Shown: positions 1-8,212 of the stretch, in pieces | Layout: every line of letters begins with the position of its first letter | Position numbering within the stretch: the first letter of the stretch is position 1 | Origin: Pseudophaeobacter sp965641885 | Lineage (GTDB): Bacteria; Pseudomonadota; Alphaproteobacteria; Rhodobacterales; Rhodobacteraceae | Assembly: GCA_965641885.1 (NCBI GenBank) | Contig: OZ282574.1 | Coordinates: forward strand, 3,968,001 to 4,032,000 | Direction of reading: 5' to 3' | DNA: 64,000 bases | The notes under the pieces: model-generated | What the model was told of the DNA's origin: nothing | The model's input: the letters and a program-made list of their open reading frames with translations, nothing else | Database searches by the model: none | Translations under genes and position numbers: made by a program

Positions 1-2236
1 CCACCGGCAGCACGATCTTGGAATGGGCAAACTGATAGGCAATATCGCGCAGCATACCCTGCACCGTGTCCGTGAGACTGCCGCCCTCAAAGGCCACGCG
101 CGTGATCTGTTCAGACCAGCGCGCCTGCTGATCTTTGACCCGTTCCAGTGCCGCCTCTACGCGGTCCAGCTCGACCACCTCATTGGCCAGACCTTCGATC
201 TGCGCTTTGCTGAGACCAAGCCCCTCTTTACCCAGCTTTTGCTGCACAGAGCGCACCGCTTCCAGCTTTTTGCGCTGATCATCCGTAAGGCCCAGCAGCG
301 ACCGGCGCGCGGCAATCTCTTTGGTCAATTGCGCCAGCGCGCTTTTGGCTGCAGCGCCACCGGCAGATTTGACCTTGTTCAGCGCAGCGAGGCGCTTTTG
401 ATATTCCGCATTCAGGGTCTGCTCTTGCTCATAAAGCTGGACCTGCTGATTGATGCCCTCCTCGACAACCCGGCGCTGCCCATCTGCCATTCCCGACAGA
501 GCGGGCAGGCTGGCCTCAAGCTGGGCACGGTACTTGGCGGCATTGGCGGTCATTTCACTACCGCCCCCGGCAAGGGCTGCAATGCCAGCCTTGATCCCGG
601 CAATGTTTGCTGTGGCCCCAGCCAATGCCCCAGGCAGTGCAGTCAAATAGCCCTTGATGGCTGCGGCCTGCCCTGCAGCCACGCCAAGCCCCTGGGCGAG
701 CTGGCCCGCCGCAACAGTGCCGCGATCGGTCAGCGCGACATTCTCCGAAGTAATCCCGTTCAGCTCATTCCAGCGGCGCTGCAGCTCTGCAATATTGGCC
801 TCGATCTGCTTTCGGTTTGCCGCCTCTTCCTCGGTCAGCACATTGCCAGCCTGAACAAGTTTGAGCATTTCGGCCTGTTTCAGAAGCAGCCGCACAACAT
901 TGCGCTCCGCAGCCTCATAGCCCGCCGCCATGAGTGCCGGCATTTCAACCAGGTCTTTATCACTGGGCTTGGCCAGCTCATCCAATCCGGCCTTTGCGGC
1001 CTGCAGATCGACCAGCAGATCACCGTATCCCAGTGCCGCCAAAACCGCTTCGCGCCGCTCCGCTTGAAGCTGCTCGATCACAGCGCGGCGCGCGTCCGCC
1101 TCTGCCATTTTGGCCTCGATCACAGCCAGCGTAACCGGCCCGCCCTTGCGCAGGGCATCTGCCAGCCGCACGGTTGCCGAGATCTGATCGCCCATCGCAA
1201 TGGTCACGTTATCCATCGCGATCTCATGCGCTTCAGCAAAGGCCTTGGCATCAGAGCTGCCCCCGGCAAGGGCCGTGCTGGCGACAGCCAGAGCAGTGAA
1301 GCCCGCGACCACCAGGCCAACCGGTGACGCCAGCGCCACCATTGCACCGACCAGCGGCGCTGACAGCTTCAGAACCAGGCCCAGCCCAATGGCCACCGGC
1401 CCCAGGGTCGTGGTCAGGGCGGCACCTTTGGCGATCAGGGCTTTGGCTCCGTCAGACAGATTATTGAACCACTCAGCCGCATCCGCCGCTTTGTCGCTCA
1501 GATCCTCCAGAAAAGGTGCCAGCGCGACCGTCAACTGATTGGCGACACCGCGCCCCACAAGCCCCATGCGCGAGATCGCATCATTGGTGCGCTCGATCTG
1601 ATCCGCATCCACCTCAGAGACAGCAACGCCAAAGCGCGTCACGTCTGCAGAGGCCACGCGTAGCGCGCTGCTATCGATCCGGGTAAAGATCAAACCGGCC
1701 CGACTGCCAAACAGCTCCGAGGCCACCGCCCCGCGCTCTGCCACCGGCACATATTGCGCAATGGCGCTCTGGATCTTGGCCATCCGCTCATCCAGCGGCA
1801 GACGCGACAGCTCTAATGCACTCAGGTGCAGCCGCTCCAGCGCCTTGACGGCAGGCCCTGTGCCGCCCGCCGCCTGGCTCAGACGCTTGGTGAGCTGGAT
1901 GGTTGCCTGCTCGACCTCCCCGATTGAGACGCCAGACAGATCCGCCGCCCGCTGCAGCACCTGCATCGATTGCACAGAAGTGCCCAGAGATTGCGCCATT
2001 TTGGCCTGCGCATCCACAATCTGCAGACTGGATTTGACTGCGATCACTGCAGCGCCTGCCATCGGCAAGGTCAGACCCAGCGCCATTTTGCGGCCAGCTT
2101 TTTCAACCGCAGACCCCATCCGCACCATGCGGCGTTCCACGTTGCCCATAGCCGCAATGCCGCGCTTGGCACCGCTTTCAAAGGCAGCAGATTCCAGAGA
2201 CAGCAGCCCCCGCAGCGAGCCAATAATAGCGCTCAT
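1..2236 (-). CDS. Phage tail tape measure protein (partial, C-terminus beyond left edge)
   Basis: About 745 codons are open from the ATG at 2236 to the window edge, so the C-terminus is missing. The N-terminus (MSAIIGSLRGLLSLESAAFE) and the following alanine-rich, helical sequence with several hydrophobic stretches in the middle (around residues 280-340, glycine/alanine/leucine/valine-rich) are typical of tape measure proteins, which fix tail length and later help DNA cross the membrane. Long charged helical segments follow. It starts 8 bases after the end of the frameshifted tail chaperone reading frame, the standard position for this gene in long-tailed phages. Several long open frames on the opposite strand here are antisense artefacts. 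Confidence 0.88.
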   Translation of the reverse strand, partial: MSAIIGSLRGLLSLESAAFESGAKRGIAAMGNVERRMVRMGSAVEKAGRKMALGLTLPMAGAAVIAVKSSLQIVDAQAKMAQSLGTSVQSMQVLQRAADLSGVSIGEVEQATIQLTKRLSQAAGGTGPAVKALERLHLSALELSRLPLDERMAKIQSAIAQYVPVAERGAVASELFGSRAGLIFTRIDSSALRVASADVTRFGVAVSEVDADQIERTNDAISRMGLVGRGVANQLTVALAPFLEDLSDKAADAAEWFNNLSDGAKALIAKGAALTTTLGPVAIGLGLVLKLSAPLVGAMVALASPVGLVVAGFTALAVASTALAGGSSDAKAFAEAHEIAMDNVTIAMGDQISATVRLADALRKGGPVTLAVIEAKMAEADARRAVIEQLQAERREAVLAALGYGDLLVDLQAAKAGLDELAKPSDKDLVEMPALMAAGYEAAERNVVRLLLKQAEMLKLVQAGNVLTEEEAANRKQIEANIAELQRRWNELNGITSENVALTDRGTVAAGQLAQGLGVAAGQAAAIKGYLTALPGALAGATANIAGIKAGIAALAGGGSEMTANAAKYRAQLEASLPALSGMADGQRRVVEEGINQQVQLYEQEQTLNAEYQKRLAALNKVKSAGGAAAKSALAQLTKEIAARRSLLGLTDDQRKKLEAVRSVQQKLGKEGLGLSKAQIEGLANEVVELDRVEAALERVKDQQARWSEQITRVAFEGGSLTDTVQGMLRDIAYQFAHSKIVLPV

Positions 2237-2244
2237 ATTCTCAC

Positions 2245-2577
2245 CTATTTGGATTGGAAGGATTGGTTCAGAAGGAACTGGTGCAGCCGCGCGTGATCGG
2301 CTTTTTTCTCACCAGATCCACGCTTCTGTTCAGCCTTGGCTTTGGTGAAGTCCGGCATTTTGTTTGGACTGTGGTAGGCAAATTTTGCCAGCACTGCCCG
2401 CTCCTGGTTAAGCACCCGTTGCGCCTTGAACTCTTCGTTTTTGGCTTTGATCTTACCGGATGTAATCAGGTGATATTCCCGCAAGGAGACGTCCCAGAAA
2501 TCAACGTGGTGCAGGTCAAACCCGCACCACGTCTCTAACAGGGCTTGCCAGTCTAGGGGCTTGCGGGGGTCTCTGCC
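2245..2577 (-). CDS. Tail assembly chaperone, frameshift-only C-terminal part (T-like)
   Basis: This frame is open from base 2577 without a stop through 110 codons and ends 8 bases before the tape measure start. It has no good ATG of its own; the first plausible internal initiator is a TTG at 2484. It lies in the -1 frame relative to the upstream chaperone gene and joins it exactly at a GGGAAAG heptamer. The predicted fusion is 118 + 110 residues. Its sequence (PLDWQALLETWCGFD, then a lysine-rich tail) looks like the T-type extension of tail assembly chaperones, which coat the tape measure during tail polymerisation. The frameshift is inferred from sequence; an independent TTG start is the alternative. 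Confidence 0.72.
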   Translation of the reverse strand, partial: GRDPRKPLDWQALLETWCGFDLHHVDFWDVSLREYHLITSGKIKAKNEEFKAQRVLNQERAVLAKFAYHSPNKMPDFTKAKAEQKRGSGEKKADHARLHQFLLNQSFQSK

Positions 2578-2930
2578 TTTCCCGCACTGGCTTCGCCAGC
2601 CTCTTCACTGGCCTCGCCTTCATCGCCCCCCTGCAGCGCAGGAAAAGCACAGCCAACCGCCTCAGACACCAACGGCATCAGTTCACGATAGCCGCCCGCC
2701 GCATCGATCAGCTCATAGGCCGCATCAAGCTCGATGCCTTTGCCATCGTCCAGGCCAGCGGCCAGGACAGAGGCCACCAATGTGACGCCGCCTGCCCCGG
2801 TCAAGATCTGCTCCAGCAGCTCATTGAAGGGCTTGCCGCCATGCTCCGCTTCCAGGCGCACCAGGGCGCGTGTGGACAATTTCAGTTTCAGGGTTTTCTT
2901 GCCCACCTTATGGGTCGCTGAACTGATCAT
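2553..2930 (-). CDS. Tail assembly chaperone, short (G-like) product
   Basis: 125 residues. It begins MISSATHKVGKKTLKLKLST, a short beta-rich start found in small tail chaperone proteins, followed by an acidic alanine/glycine/glutamate-rich C-terminus. It overlaps the tail tube gene by 4 bases (ATGA), indicating translational coupling. It lies directly between tail tube and tape measure, the conserved place of the G/GT chaperone pair of lambda- and HK97-type phages. A slippery heptamer at codons 116-118 would send some ribosomes into the downstream -1 frame. The role is assigned mainly from position and the frameshift arrangement, since the family is poorly conserved in sequence. Confidence 0.75.
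   Translation of the reverse strand: MISSATHKVGKKTLKLKLSTRALVRLEAEHGGKPFNELLEQILTGAGGVTLVASVLAAGLDDGKGIELDAAYELIDAAGGYRELMPLVSEAVGCAFPALQGGDEGEASEEAGEASAGKAETPASP
2577..2583 (-). promoter_or_regulatory. Programmed -1 ribosomal frameshift site (GGGAAAG)
   Basis: On the minus strand the heptamer GGGAAAG is read in the zero frame as G GGA AAG (last base of codon 116, then codons 117 and 118), exactly the X XXY YYZ form. It is the same heptamer used by phage lambda G/T. The -1 frame is open before and after it for over 300 bases, and the zero frame stops 7 codons later. Confidence 0.78.
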
Positions 2931-3385
2931 GCTTTGGGCGTCCCAGGAGTGAAGGTCACAGCGCCGCTGGACTTCAGTTTCAGGGCAAAGACAAAATCGC
3001 CATCAACGTCTTGCTCGCCGCCATTCGACACTTGGACGATCGCGCCATATTCAAACGCATCACCGGTCGTTTGGGTTGCAGCATTGATCGGGAACGTGGC
3101 GCGAAACATGGGCGGCGCTTCATCCGGCAGAGCTTCCATCGCCTTGGCGGCAACAAAAGCCTCTGTCGTATAGAAGCAATTGATCGTGGTATCTGACGCA
3201 TCGATCATGCCGCGCCCATAGCGCTTGCGCCGATCCGTGACAGACAAGGTGGTGCGATCACGCCATTCCGCCTCATCTTCTGGAATGACAACATTCTTGG
3301 CCTCCAAAACCTCGGCCCAGGTGGTGCCTTCGTCCAGAGAACACTCCAGCTTAATTTGGTCGACACCGACTTTCATTCCGGTCAT
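2927..3385 (-). CDS. Major tail tube protein
   Basis: 152 residues, the usual size for tail tube proteins of HK97/TP901-1-like siphoviruses. It starts MTGMKVGVDQIKLECSLDEG, has alternating beta-strand character throughout, and ends in a typical strand with a G/T/P-rich tail. The protein polymerises as hexameric rings around the tape measure to form the tail tube. It follows the tail terminator and precedes the chaperone pair, overlapping the latter by 4 bases. The family assignment is by size, composition and synteny; no catalytic residues are expected. Confidence 0.8.
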   Translation of the reverse strand: MTGMKVGVDQIKLECSLDEGTTWAEVLEAKNVVIPEDEAEWRDRTTLSVTDRRKRYGRGMIDASDTTINCFYTTEAFVAAKAMEALPDEAPPMFRATFPINAATQTTGDAFEYGAIVQVSNGGEQDVDGDFVFALKLKSSGAVTFTPGTPKA

Positions 3386-3434
3386 CAGACATTCCTTTCA
3401 GTTATTTTCAGATTGCCGGTTTCCCGGCCGTGGG

Positions 3435-3797
3435 TCAGGCGCGGTACCGCACCGTAAAATCCAGCATTTGCAGCGGGATTACATCGCCGCCGGACTCGGA
3501 TGATCCGTCCCGGCGCGATAGTTCTTTGCAGCGGATCACAGACCCGCCACGATAATCTGTCAGTAAGCGCGAGATCTGCGGCGCAAGCCGGATCAGAGCG
3601 CCAGAGGTCTCGGCATAAAGATTGACCTGTACCCGTGCGGTCTCGTTCTGGGAGCGGCCTGTAAGGGTGTAGCCCGTGCCGTTGCTGATCCGCTGCAGGC
3701 TGATCCGGGGAAAGCCAACGTCCTTTTTGAAGCTGCCCCAGACAACGGGATGGCCGAGGCCTTCCAGCAATATGCGCAGCTCGCTTTCCATGCTCAT
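3435..3797 (-). CDS. Tail completion/terminator protein (DUF3168-like)
   Basis: 120 residues beginning MSMESELRILLEGLGHPVVW, matching the layout of DUF3168 proteins (N-terminal helix, then a beta sheet). These cap the tail at the head-proximal end and fix the join to the head connector. It overlaps the upstream HK97 gp10-like gene by 4 bases and sits one gene before the tail tube, the canonical place. About 50 bases separate it from the tail tube start. Confidence 0.75.
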   Translation of the reverse strand: MSMESELRILLEGLGHPVVWGSFKKDVGFPRISLQRISNGTGYTLTGRSQNETARVQVNLYAETSGALIRLAPQISRLLTDYRGGSVIRCKELSRRDGSSESGGDVIPLQMLDFTVRYRA

Positions 3798-4279
3798 TTG
3801 CCCGCCCTCGCTGCTTTGCGCTTTGCGCGCTCTAAGGTTTTTTCAATCTCTTTCCAGGTCTCGCGCCGCAGGGTCGCCAGCATCAATTCCGTGCTGGCAT
3901 CCCAGGCAGGCCGCAGGAAAGGCTGCGCGGGCATTGCCCCCACCGCCTTGCCGCTTTTGGCGTGGAAACGTGGTGCTGTGCCGAATTCAAAAAGATGGGC
4001 ATGGGGCGAATGACTGCCATCTTCCTGCACCGGCCCGACATACATCACCAGCTTGCTGCGGCCCCGATCGCGGCGCGCACCCCTCGCCTGCCGCTGGCTT
4101 AGCTTGCTGGTCACAGCCACTTTGAATTTGCCACCCGACAGGCTTTCAGCCAGTTGCGCCACCGGCTGCAGCGTTTTCTTCATCGCGCGCCGCCCTACGC
4201 CCTTGGCTGTGCCGCGCGCCAGATCCGCCAGGGCGCGCTCGATATCGCCCGCCCCCTCGATCTTCAGTTTCACAGACAT
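3794..4279 (-). CDS. HK97 gp10-like head-tail joining protein
   Basis: Start chosen at the ATG at 4279 (MSVKLKIEGAGDIERALADL), one base after the upstream stop, giving 161 residues; longer frames run back into the upstream gene. The N-terminal part and the later segment with VGPVQEDG...HAHLFEFGT match the HK97 gp10 family, where a conserved HLFEFGT-type motif is characteristic. The C-terminus is lysine/arginine-rich. It is thought to act at the neck between head and tail. Flanked by a head-tail adaptor and the tail terminator, which supports the call. Confidence 0.82.
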   Translation of the reverse strand: MSVKLKIEGAGDIERALADLARGTAKGVGRRAMKKTLQPVAQLAESLSGGKFKVAVTSKLSQRQARGARRDRGRSKLVMYVGPVQEDGSHSPHAHLFEFGTAPRFHAKSGKAVGAMPAQPFLRPAWDASTELMLATLRRETWKEIEKTLERAKRKAARAGK

Positions 4280-4280
4280 A

Positions 4281-4622
4281 TCAAGCCACCGGCTTTCTGA
4301 TCTTCCAGGCTGAGAACTCCAACCCGCGCCGCCGGCCAACTTCTTTCGCGCCAGTGATCTGCCAATCCGCCCCGTCAAAGCGCAATCGACTGCGCCCATC
4401 GATCCCTGCCAGCGCCCTGGTCCAGCGCGTCACAAATCGCGCCTCTGCCTTTTGCTCAACAGCCGCCGCCCGCATGCGCTCAACATCAGAAACCGGCGTA
4501 AAGCTGGCCCAGGTAGAAACCCCTTCCTCCCAACCCGTGGCCAGCGCCTCGCCAGAATCCGGGTCTTTTTCCTCAACCGCTGCCAGAAAGGTGATTTTAC
4601 GATCGAACCGCAGCCCCATCAT
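4281..4622 (-). CDS. Phage head closure / head-tail adaptor protein
   Basis: 113 residues starting MMGLRFDRKITFLAAVEEKD. The short all-beta pattern (RFDRKITFL ... VSTWASFTPVS ... RFVTRWTRALAGIDGRSRL ... WQITGAKEVGRRRGLEFSAW) is that of the phage head-tail joining family related to SPP1 gp16. It closes the portal after packaging and provides the docking face for the tail. It overlaps the upstream connector gene by 4 bases and stops one base before the gp10-like start, so the block is tightly coupled in translation. Confidence 0.82.
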   Translation of the reverse strand: MMGLRFDRKITFLAAVEEKDPDSGEALATGWEEGVSTWASFTPVSDVERMRAAAVEQKAEARFVTRWTRALAGIDGRSRLRFDGADWQITGAKEVGRRRGLEFSAWKIRKPVA

Positions 4623-5194
4623 TCCACCTCGCAGGGTCTGCGATACCGCGCCTGTTTCAGCAGCCGATGCACCCCAAAGGACATGCGCGGCACGTCCTCG
4701 CCATCGAGCGAGATCCCGGCTTCAAACCATTCCTTTGCCAGCAGAATGACCGCCTGGCGCAGCCGTGCTTTGGTCTGCACATCGGCACCGCCAACGCGCG
4801 CCTGCACCCGCAGCAGATCCCCAGAGGCAGAGCGCCCCGCCCAGGCATCGCTCAGAACAAGCTGCGGCTCATCATGGGCCTGCTGCACCCATGCCCCATC
4901 AAGCGGCTGATCGATCCAACCGCCCTCGCCATCATGCAGCGCCAACGCGACCAGCTCCTGCACTGGCAGCATCGGGAACCACCACCGCCGCCAGCCGCCC
5001 CGCGTGACAACGAACTCGACCAGACGCGGGGTAAGCGGGCAACCTGTGGCCGTGGCAACTGCGGCCTCTGCCGATTCCAGCGCCAACAGCAGCGCCGCCT
5101 CTTCTTCAGGATCATCCACCAGAAAATGGATCGACTTTTTGAAGTCCTCCAGAGCGACACCTGGCGCAATGGGATCAGTCTCAATTACCCGCAT
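4619..5194 (-). CDS. Phage head-tail connector protein (gp6-like)
   Basis: 191 residues, largely alpha-helical. The segment ALEDFKKSIHFLVDDPEEEA followed by ALLLALESAEAAVATATG fits the HK97 gp6/connector family, in which the protein forms a ring under the portal. The C-terminal half contains LRQAVILLAKEWFEAG, the last conserved helix of that family. It lies between the capsid-proximal gene and the head closure gene, overlapping the latter by 4 bases. Confidence 0.8.
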   Translation of the reverse strand: MRVIETDPIAPGVALEDFKKSIHFLVDDPEEEAALLLALESAEAAVATATGCPLTPRLVEFVVTRGGWRRWWFPMLPVQELVALALHDGEGGWIDQPLDGAWVQQAHDEPQLVLSDAWAGRSASGDLLRVQARVGGADVQTKARLRQAVILLAKEWFEAGISLDGEDVPRMSFGVHRLLKQARYRRPCEVE

Positions 5195-5206
5195 ATCCCG
5201 CGCCCC

Positions 5207-5752
5207 TTAGCTTTTTGCGCCCTGCCTTGGCGGCGCACCAGGCGCTTTGCCTTTGGCCTCGGTAACGTCCTCAACCGAGTCCGCTGGCTGGCTTTCAACT
5301 TTAGCCGCGGGCTCAGTTTCAGCTCCCGAATTAGGGTCGGCCTCGATCGCCTTTTCACGCTTAGCGATGGTCAGCTCACGCGCTGTCAGCTCACGCGCCC
5401 GCTCGTCTTGGAATGCTGCAGCAGTGATCAGGGCACCTTCGCGCCGCTCAATTTCCGCCAACTGCTCGGCCAGATTTTGGCCTGCCAGGACCAGCTCCTG
5501 CCGCTCCTGACCCAACTGGTCACCGGATTTGGCAACCTGTTCGCCAATCATGCGCTGCAAATCGCCCTGATTAAGCCCCCATTTGATGCCAGAGGCCCCC
5601 TCGGCACCATCTTCTTTTGCAGGTCCAACAACCTGCGCCACCGGGTTTTTCCCAGCGCAGAGCTGCTCTGCCTTTGCCGCCTCAAATGCTGCGGTTTCGC
5701 CTTTGTTATACCGGGAATACCCGGAGCGGAATTTCACCAGAACTTTTGCCAT
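5207..5752 (-). CDS. Phage structural-region protein of unknown function, coiled coil
   Basis: 181 residues. The first 35 residues (MAKVLVKFRSGYSRYNKGET, then AAFEAAKAEQL) resemble the short N-terminal domain of small proteins often coded just after phage capsids. Residues about 70-140 are rich in glutamate, glutamine, leucine and arginine and likely form a coiled coil; the last 45 residues are acidic and proline/alanine-rich, probably disordered. It lies between capsid and connector and just after a hairpin that could reduce its expression relative to the capsid. A head accessory or decoration role is possible, but not shown. Confidence 0.6.
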   Translation of the reverse strand: MAKVLVKFRSGYSRYNKGETAAFEAAKAEQLCAGKNPVAQVVGPAKEDGAEGASGIKWGLNQGDLQRMIGEQVAKSGDQLGQERQELVLAGQNLAEQLAEIERREGALITAAAFQDERARELTARELTIAKREKAIEADPNSGAETEPAAKVESQPADSVEDVTEAKGKAPGAPPRQGAKS

Positions 5753-5778
5753 TTCAGGCCTCCAAACTTCAGAAATTG

Positions 5779-5802
5779 AAAAGGGCGACCGCTAGGCCGC
5801 CC
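5779..5802 (-). terminator. Hairpin with short U tract after the capsid gene
   Basis: On the minus strand GGGCGGCC and GGTCGCCC pair over 8 positions (one G-U) around a TAGC loop and are followed by TTTT. It starts 26 bases after the capsid stop, inside the late operon, so it may act as a partial terminator that lets capsid mRNA exceed downstream connector mRNA. Confidence 0.6.
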
Positions 5803-5827
5803 CCGTTGTTGTCAGATCGCGCAGGCC

Positions 5828-7153
5828 TCAGAGACCCCAGCCGGTGCCGGTCAGCACCGAAATTGCCTCATCATGTGCAGGGGCAAGGTCATGGCGCGAC
5901 ACTGCCCGCATCAAGGTCAGATCCCGCTGGAAAGCCGAAATGGTATTGCCGCCGGTATCCACAAAAGAGGCCTCGGTAGAGGACGCAATGCGGATCTCCT
6001 GATCATCGCCAATCATAATCTCGGCAAAATCGGCAAAGGTGATCTCGGTATCATTGCCTGCGCCCAGATTGTTCGGCACCTGCGAGGTGGTCTCGATCGG
6101 GTAGCCGTGCAGCATGTTGCTGGCATCGATCGAAGGATAGATCTTGGCACCGCTTGACGGGTCGCGAAGGCTGGCGAGGAAATGCTTTGTGGCCCCGCGC
6201 ATGATCCAACCGGGCTGCTGCATGGCAATATTTGCGTCTTCCACCACGCTCACCATCCAGCGCAGATTTGCCTCAACCACGGCAGCGGTATTGGCCAGGC
6301 CGGTTTTCAGGTTGTCAGCCAGACACCAGTTGCGCAGGCCTTTGGGAGTTTCGCCCGCACCATCGCCCCGGATAAAGGCCAGATCCTCGCGCAAGGCCAT
6401 GTAGTCCAGCAGCAGATCCCGCACCGTGGCACCAATGCTGGCGCTGGAATGAGACAGCAGCGCATTGCCGATCGGCACCAGAGCGGTCAGGGTTTTGAAG
6501 TCCTGATCTACTTTGTCAAAGCTGGGTTCACTTTCGACAATGGGGGCATTTTCGCCAATGTATCCCGCCGTAGGGGCCGAGGCGACACGCCCCATGCGCA
6601 GCTTGCCCGCTGGCATATCATGCACCCGCGCGCCAAGCTTGCGCACAACCACTTTTGGAGTGAGCAGACTGATCAGCACATTGCTTTGAGCGCGCGGGAT
6701 CAGCAACCCGCCTGCCCCATCACTGGCCCCCGACAAGGTGGCCGCGATGCCGCTGTGGCCTGCGCTTTCCAGGAAGGTGACAGCGCGGTCTTTGTCGCCC
6801 TTGGAATTGGCCAGAGCCGCAACCATCAAGCCGGTATCGGCCCCCTTATCATCGGCCTTGGCCACCTGACCGGGCAAGCGACCGCCACCAGATCCGGTGC
6901 CGCCCTGGTTCAACTCAGAGCCAGCAGTTTCGGCCTTGGCGGCTTCGACCTCTTCAGCCCGTGCCACGCGGACCTTCAGGCCTTCAAATTCGGCTTTCGC
7001 CGCATCAAATTCAGCCGATGCAGCCTCGATCGCGCTGGCCTCGGCAGTGCCACTGGCAGTGCTACTGGCTTCCAGATCGTCCAGCGCCTGCGCCGTGGTG
7101 CCCATCGTTTCAGCCGCTGCCTTCAGCATGCGGCGCAGATCGTTAATGTCCAT
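5828..7153 (-). CDS. Major capsid protein, HK97 family
   Basis: 441 residues with a good ribosome site (AGAAGGAAG) ahead of the ATG. Residues 1 to about 105 are helical, charged and alanine/glutamate-rich: the delta (scaffold) domain that the head protease removes in HK97-type phages. The rest shows the HK97 fold signature, including GGLLIPRAQSNVLISLLTPK at the E-loop approach, PTAGYIGENAPIVESEPSFD, and the RDPSSGAKIYPS ... HGYPIETTSQVP region. It is preceded by the S49-type protease gene and followed by a hairpin. One copy forms the entire icosahedral shell. Confidence 0.93.
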   Translation of the reverse strand: MDINDLRRMLKAAAETMGTTAQALDDLEASSTASGTAEASAIEAASAEFDAAKAEFEGLKVRVARAEEVEAAKAETAGSELNQGGTGSGGGRLPGQVAKADDKGADTGLMVAALANSKGDKDRAVTFLESAGHSGIAATLSGASDGAGGLLIPRAQSNVLISLLTPKVVVRKLGARVHDMPAGKLRMGRVASAPTAGYIGENAPIVESEPSFDKVDQDFKTLTALVPIGNALLSHSSASIGATVRDLLLDYMALREDLAFIRGDGAGETPKGLRNWCLADNLKTGLANTAAVVEANLRWMVSVVEDANIAMQQPGWIMRGATKHFLASLRDPSSGAKIYPSIDASNMLHGYPIETTSQVPNNLGAGNDTEITFADFAEIMIGDDQEIRIASSTEASFVDTGGNTISAFQRDLTLMRAVSRHDLAPAHDEAISVLTGTGWGL

Positions 7154-7276
7154 GTTTGTCTTCCTTCTCAGTCATGGAAGGCTGCAGATGCGCAGCCCAA
7201 TTGGCCCCGCCGCAAATGCGCGAGGTGAACACAGGCAAATTTCGCCAGTGATGATTTGTGATTTTTAAAGTGAGGC

Positions 7277-8212
7277 CTACGCCTGGGCGGCTGCAGCCTG
7301 TGCTTTGGCTGCCGCCGCCTGGGCCATCGCGGCGCGGGCTTTGTTGGGGCGCGGCTTGGGCGCGTAGAGCCCGCCGATCCGCCCCATAAATTCCGGCACG
7401 GTCTCGACCGTATCCGCCAGCCCCCGCTGCAGCGCGTCCTGCCCCCAGAACACATCGCCACCGTCAGCGCCGTTTTCCGTGCGGCTCATCCGCCCCGGAA
7501 CCTCCGCAGGCGCAATGCCGCGCCCGGTGGCCACATCGCCCAGAAACTCGGCTTCCATTTCATCCAGACGAACCTGCGCCAGGTGCTTGCCCTCAGCCAA
7601 AGACAGATCAGGCCGCTTGGCCCCGGCATGGGCCGAGGTCTGAATAAACACCTGATCACCACTGCCACCGGGCTGCATCGGCTGCGCTCCTGTGATCATG
7701 GTGCCGACAGAGCCAACCCAGGAACCCGGCGTCACTGCCAGATCACTGCACTGGCTGGCCAGCCAATAGCCCGCAGACGCGGCCAGCGGATGCACCAAAC
7801 CATGCACCGGCTTGGCCTGCGCTGCCACCCGCACCGCCTGCACCGCCGCCTGAATGCCCATGACAGAGCCGCCGGGGGTATCAAACAACAGCACCGAGGC
7901 CTGCACCTCATCGCTGGCCGTGACCGCTGCCATGGTTTCCGCAAGCCCGTGATAGGTGGCCCAGCCAAGATACTTTTCCAGCATGGCCGAGTTTGGCGTC
8001 AGAACACCGCGCACCGGCACGAAGGCCACGCCGCGATGCACTGCAAACCGCTGGCCCCGCTCAAATTGGATTGCCTCGCCCGCCAGGGCCGAGATCTCGA
8101 CCGGTGCCACCGCGTTTTCTTTTGGCAGATCCAGCGCCAGCATCGGCAAGCCATGCTCTGAGATCGCCAGCGGTGCCGCACCAATCAGCGCGGCAATTGT
8201 TGTCCGTGTCAT
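7277..8212 (-). CDS. Phage head maturation protease, S49 (SppA/protein C-like) family
   Basis: 311 residues. The motif LLFDTPGGSVMGIQAA is the oxyanion-hole strand of the ClpP/SppA fold, and LAASAGYWLAS contains the likely nucleophilic serine of S49 peptidases; the catalytic lysine would lie further on in the SVGTMITG... region, which cannot be fixed by eye. The C-terminus is an alanine-rich tail (AAAAKAQAAAAQA), probably a scaffold extension as in lambda C/Nu3. It overlaps the portal gene by 4 bases and precedes the capsid, whose N-terminal delta domain it presumably cleaves. Confidence 0.88.
   Translation of the reverse strand: MTRTTIAALIGAAPLAISEHGLPMLALDLPKENAVAPVEISALAGEAIQFERGQRFAVHRGVAFVPVRGVLTPNSAMLEKYLGWATYHGLAETMAAVTASDEVQASVLLFDTPGGSVMGIQAAVQAVRVAAQAKPVHGLVHPLAASAGYWLASQCSDLAVTPGSWVGSVGTMITGAQPMQPGGSGDQVFIQTSAHAGAKRPDLSLAEGKHLAQVRLDEMEAEFLGDVATGRGIAPAEVPGRMSRTENGADGGDVFWGQDALQRGLADTVETVPEFMGRIGGLYAPKPRPNKARAAMAQAAAAKAQAAAAQA

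Noticed and set aside
23..1327. Long open frame on the plus strand across the tape measure gene
   Set aside because: It lies antisense to a well-supported phage gene, has cysteine/histidine-rich composition typical of GC-rich shadow frames and no ribosome site.
4667..5779. Open frame of 370 codons on the plus strand opposite the connector genes
   Set aside because: Antisense to tightly overlapping, recognisable head genes; no family resemblance.
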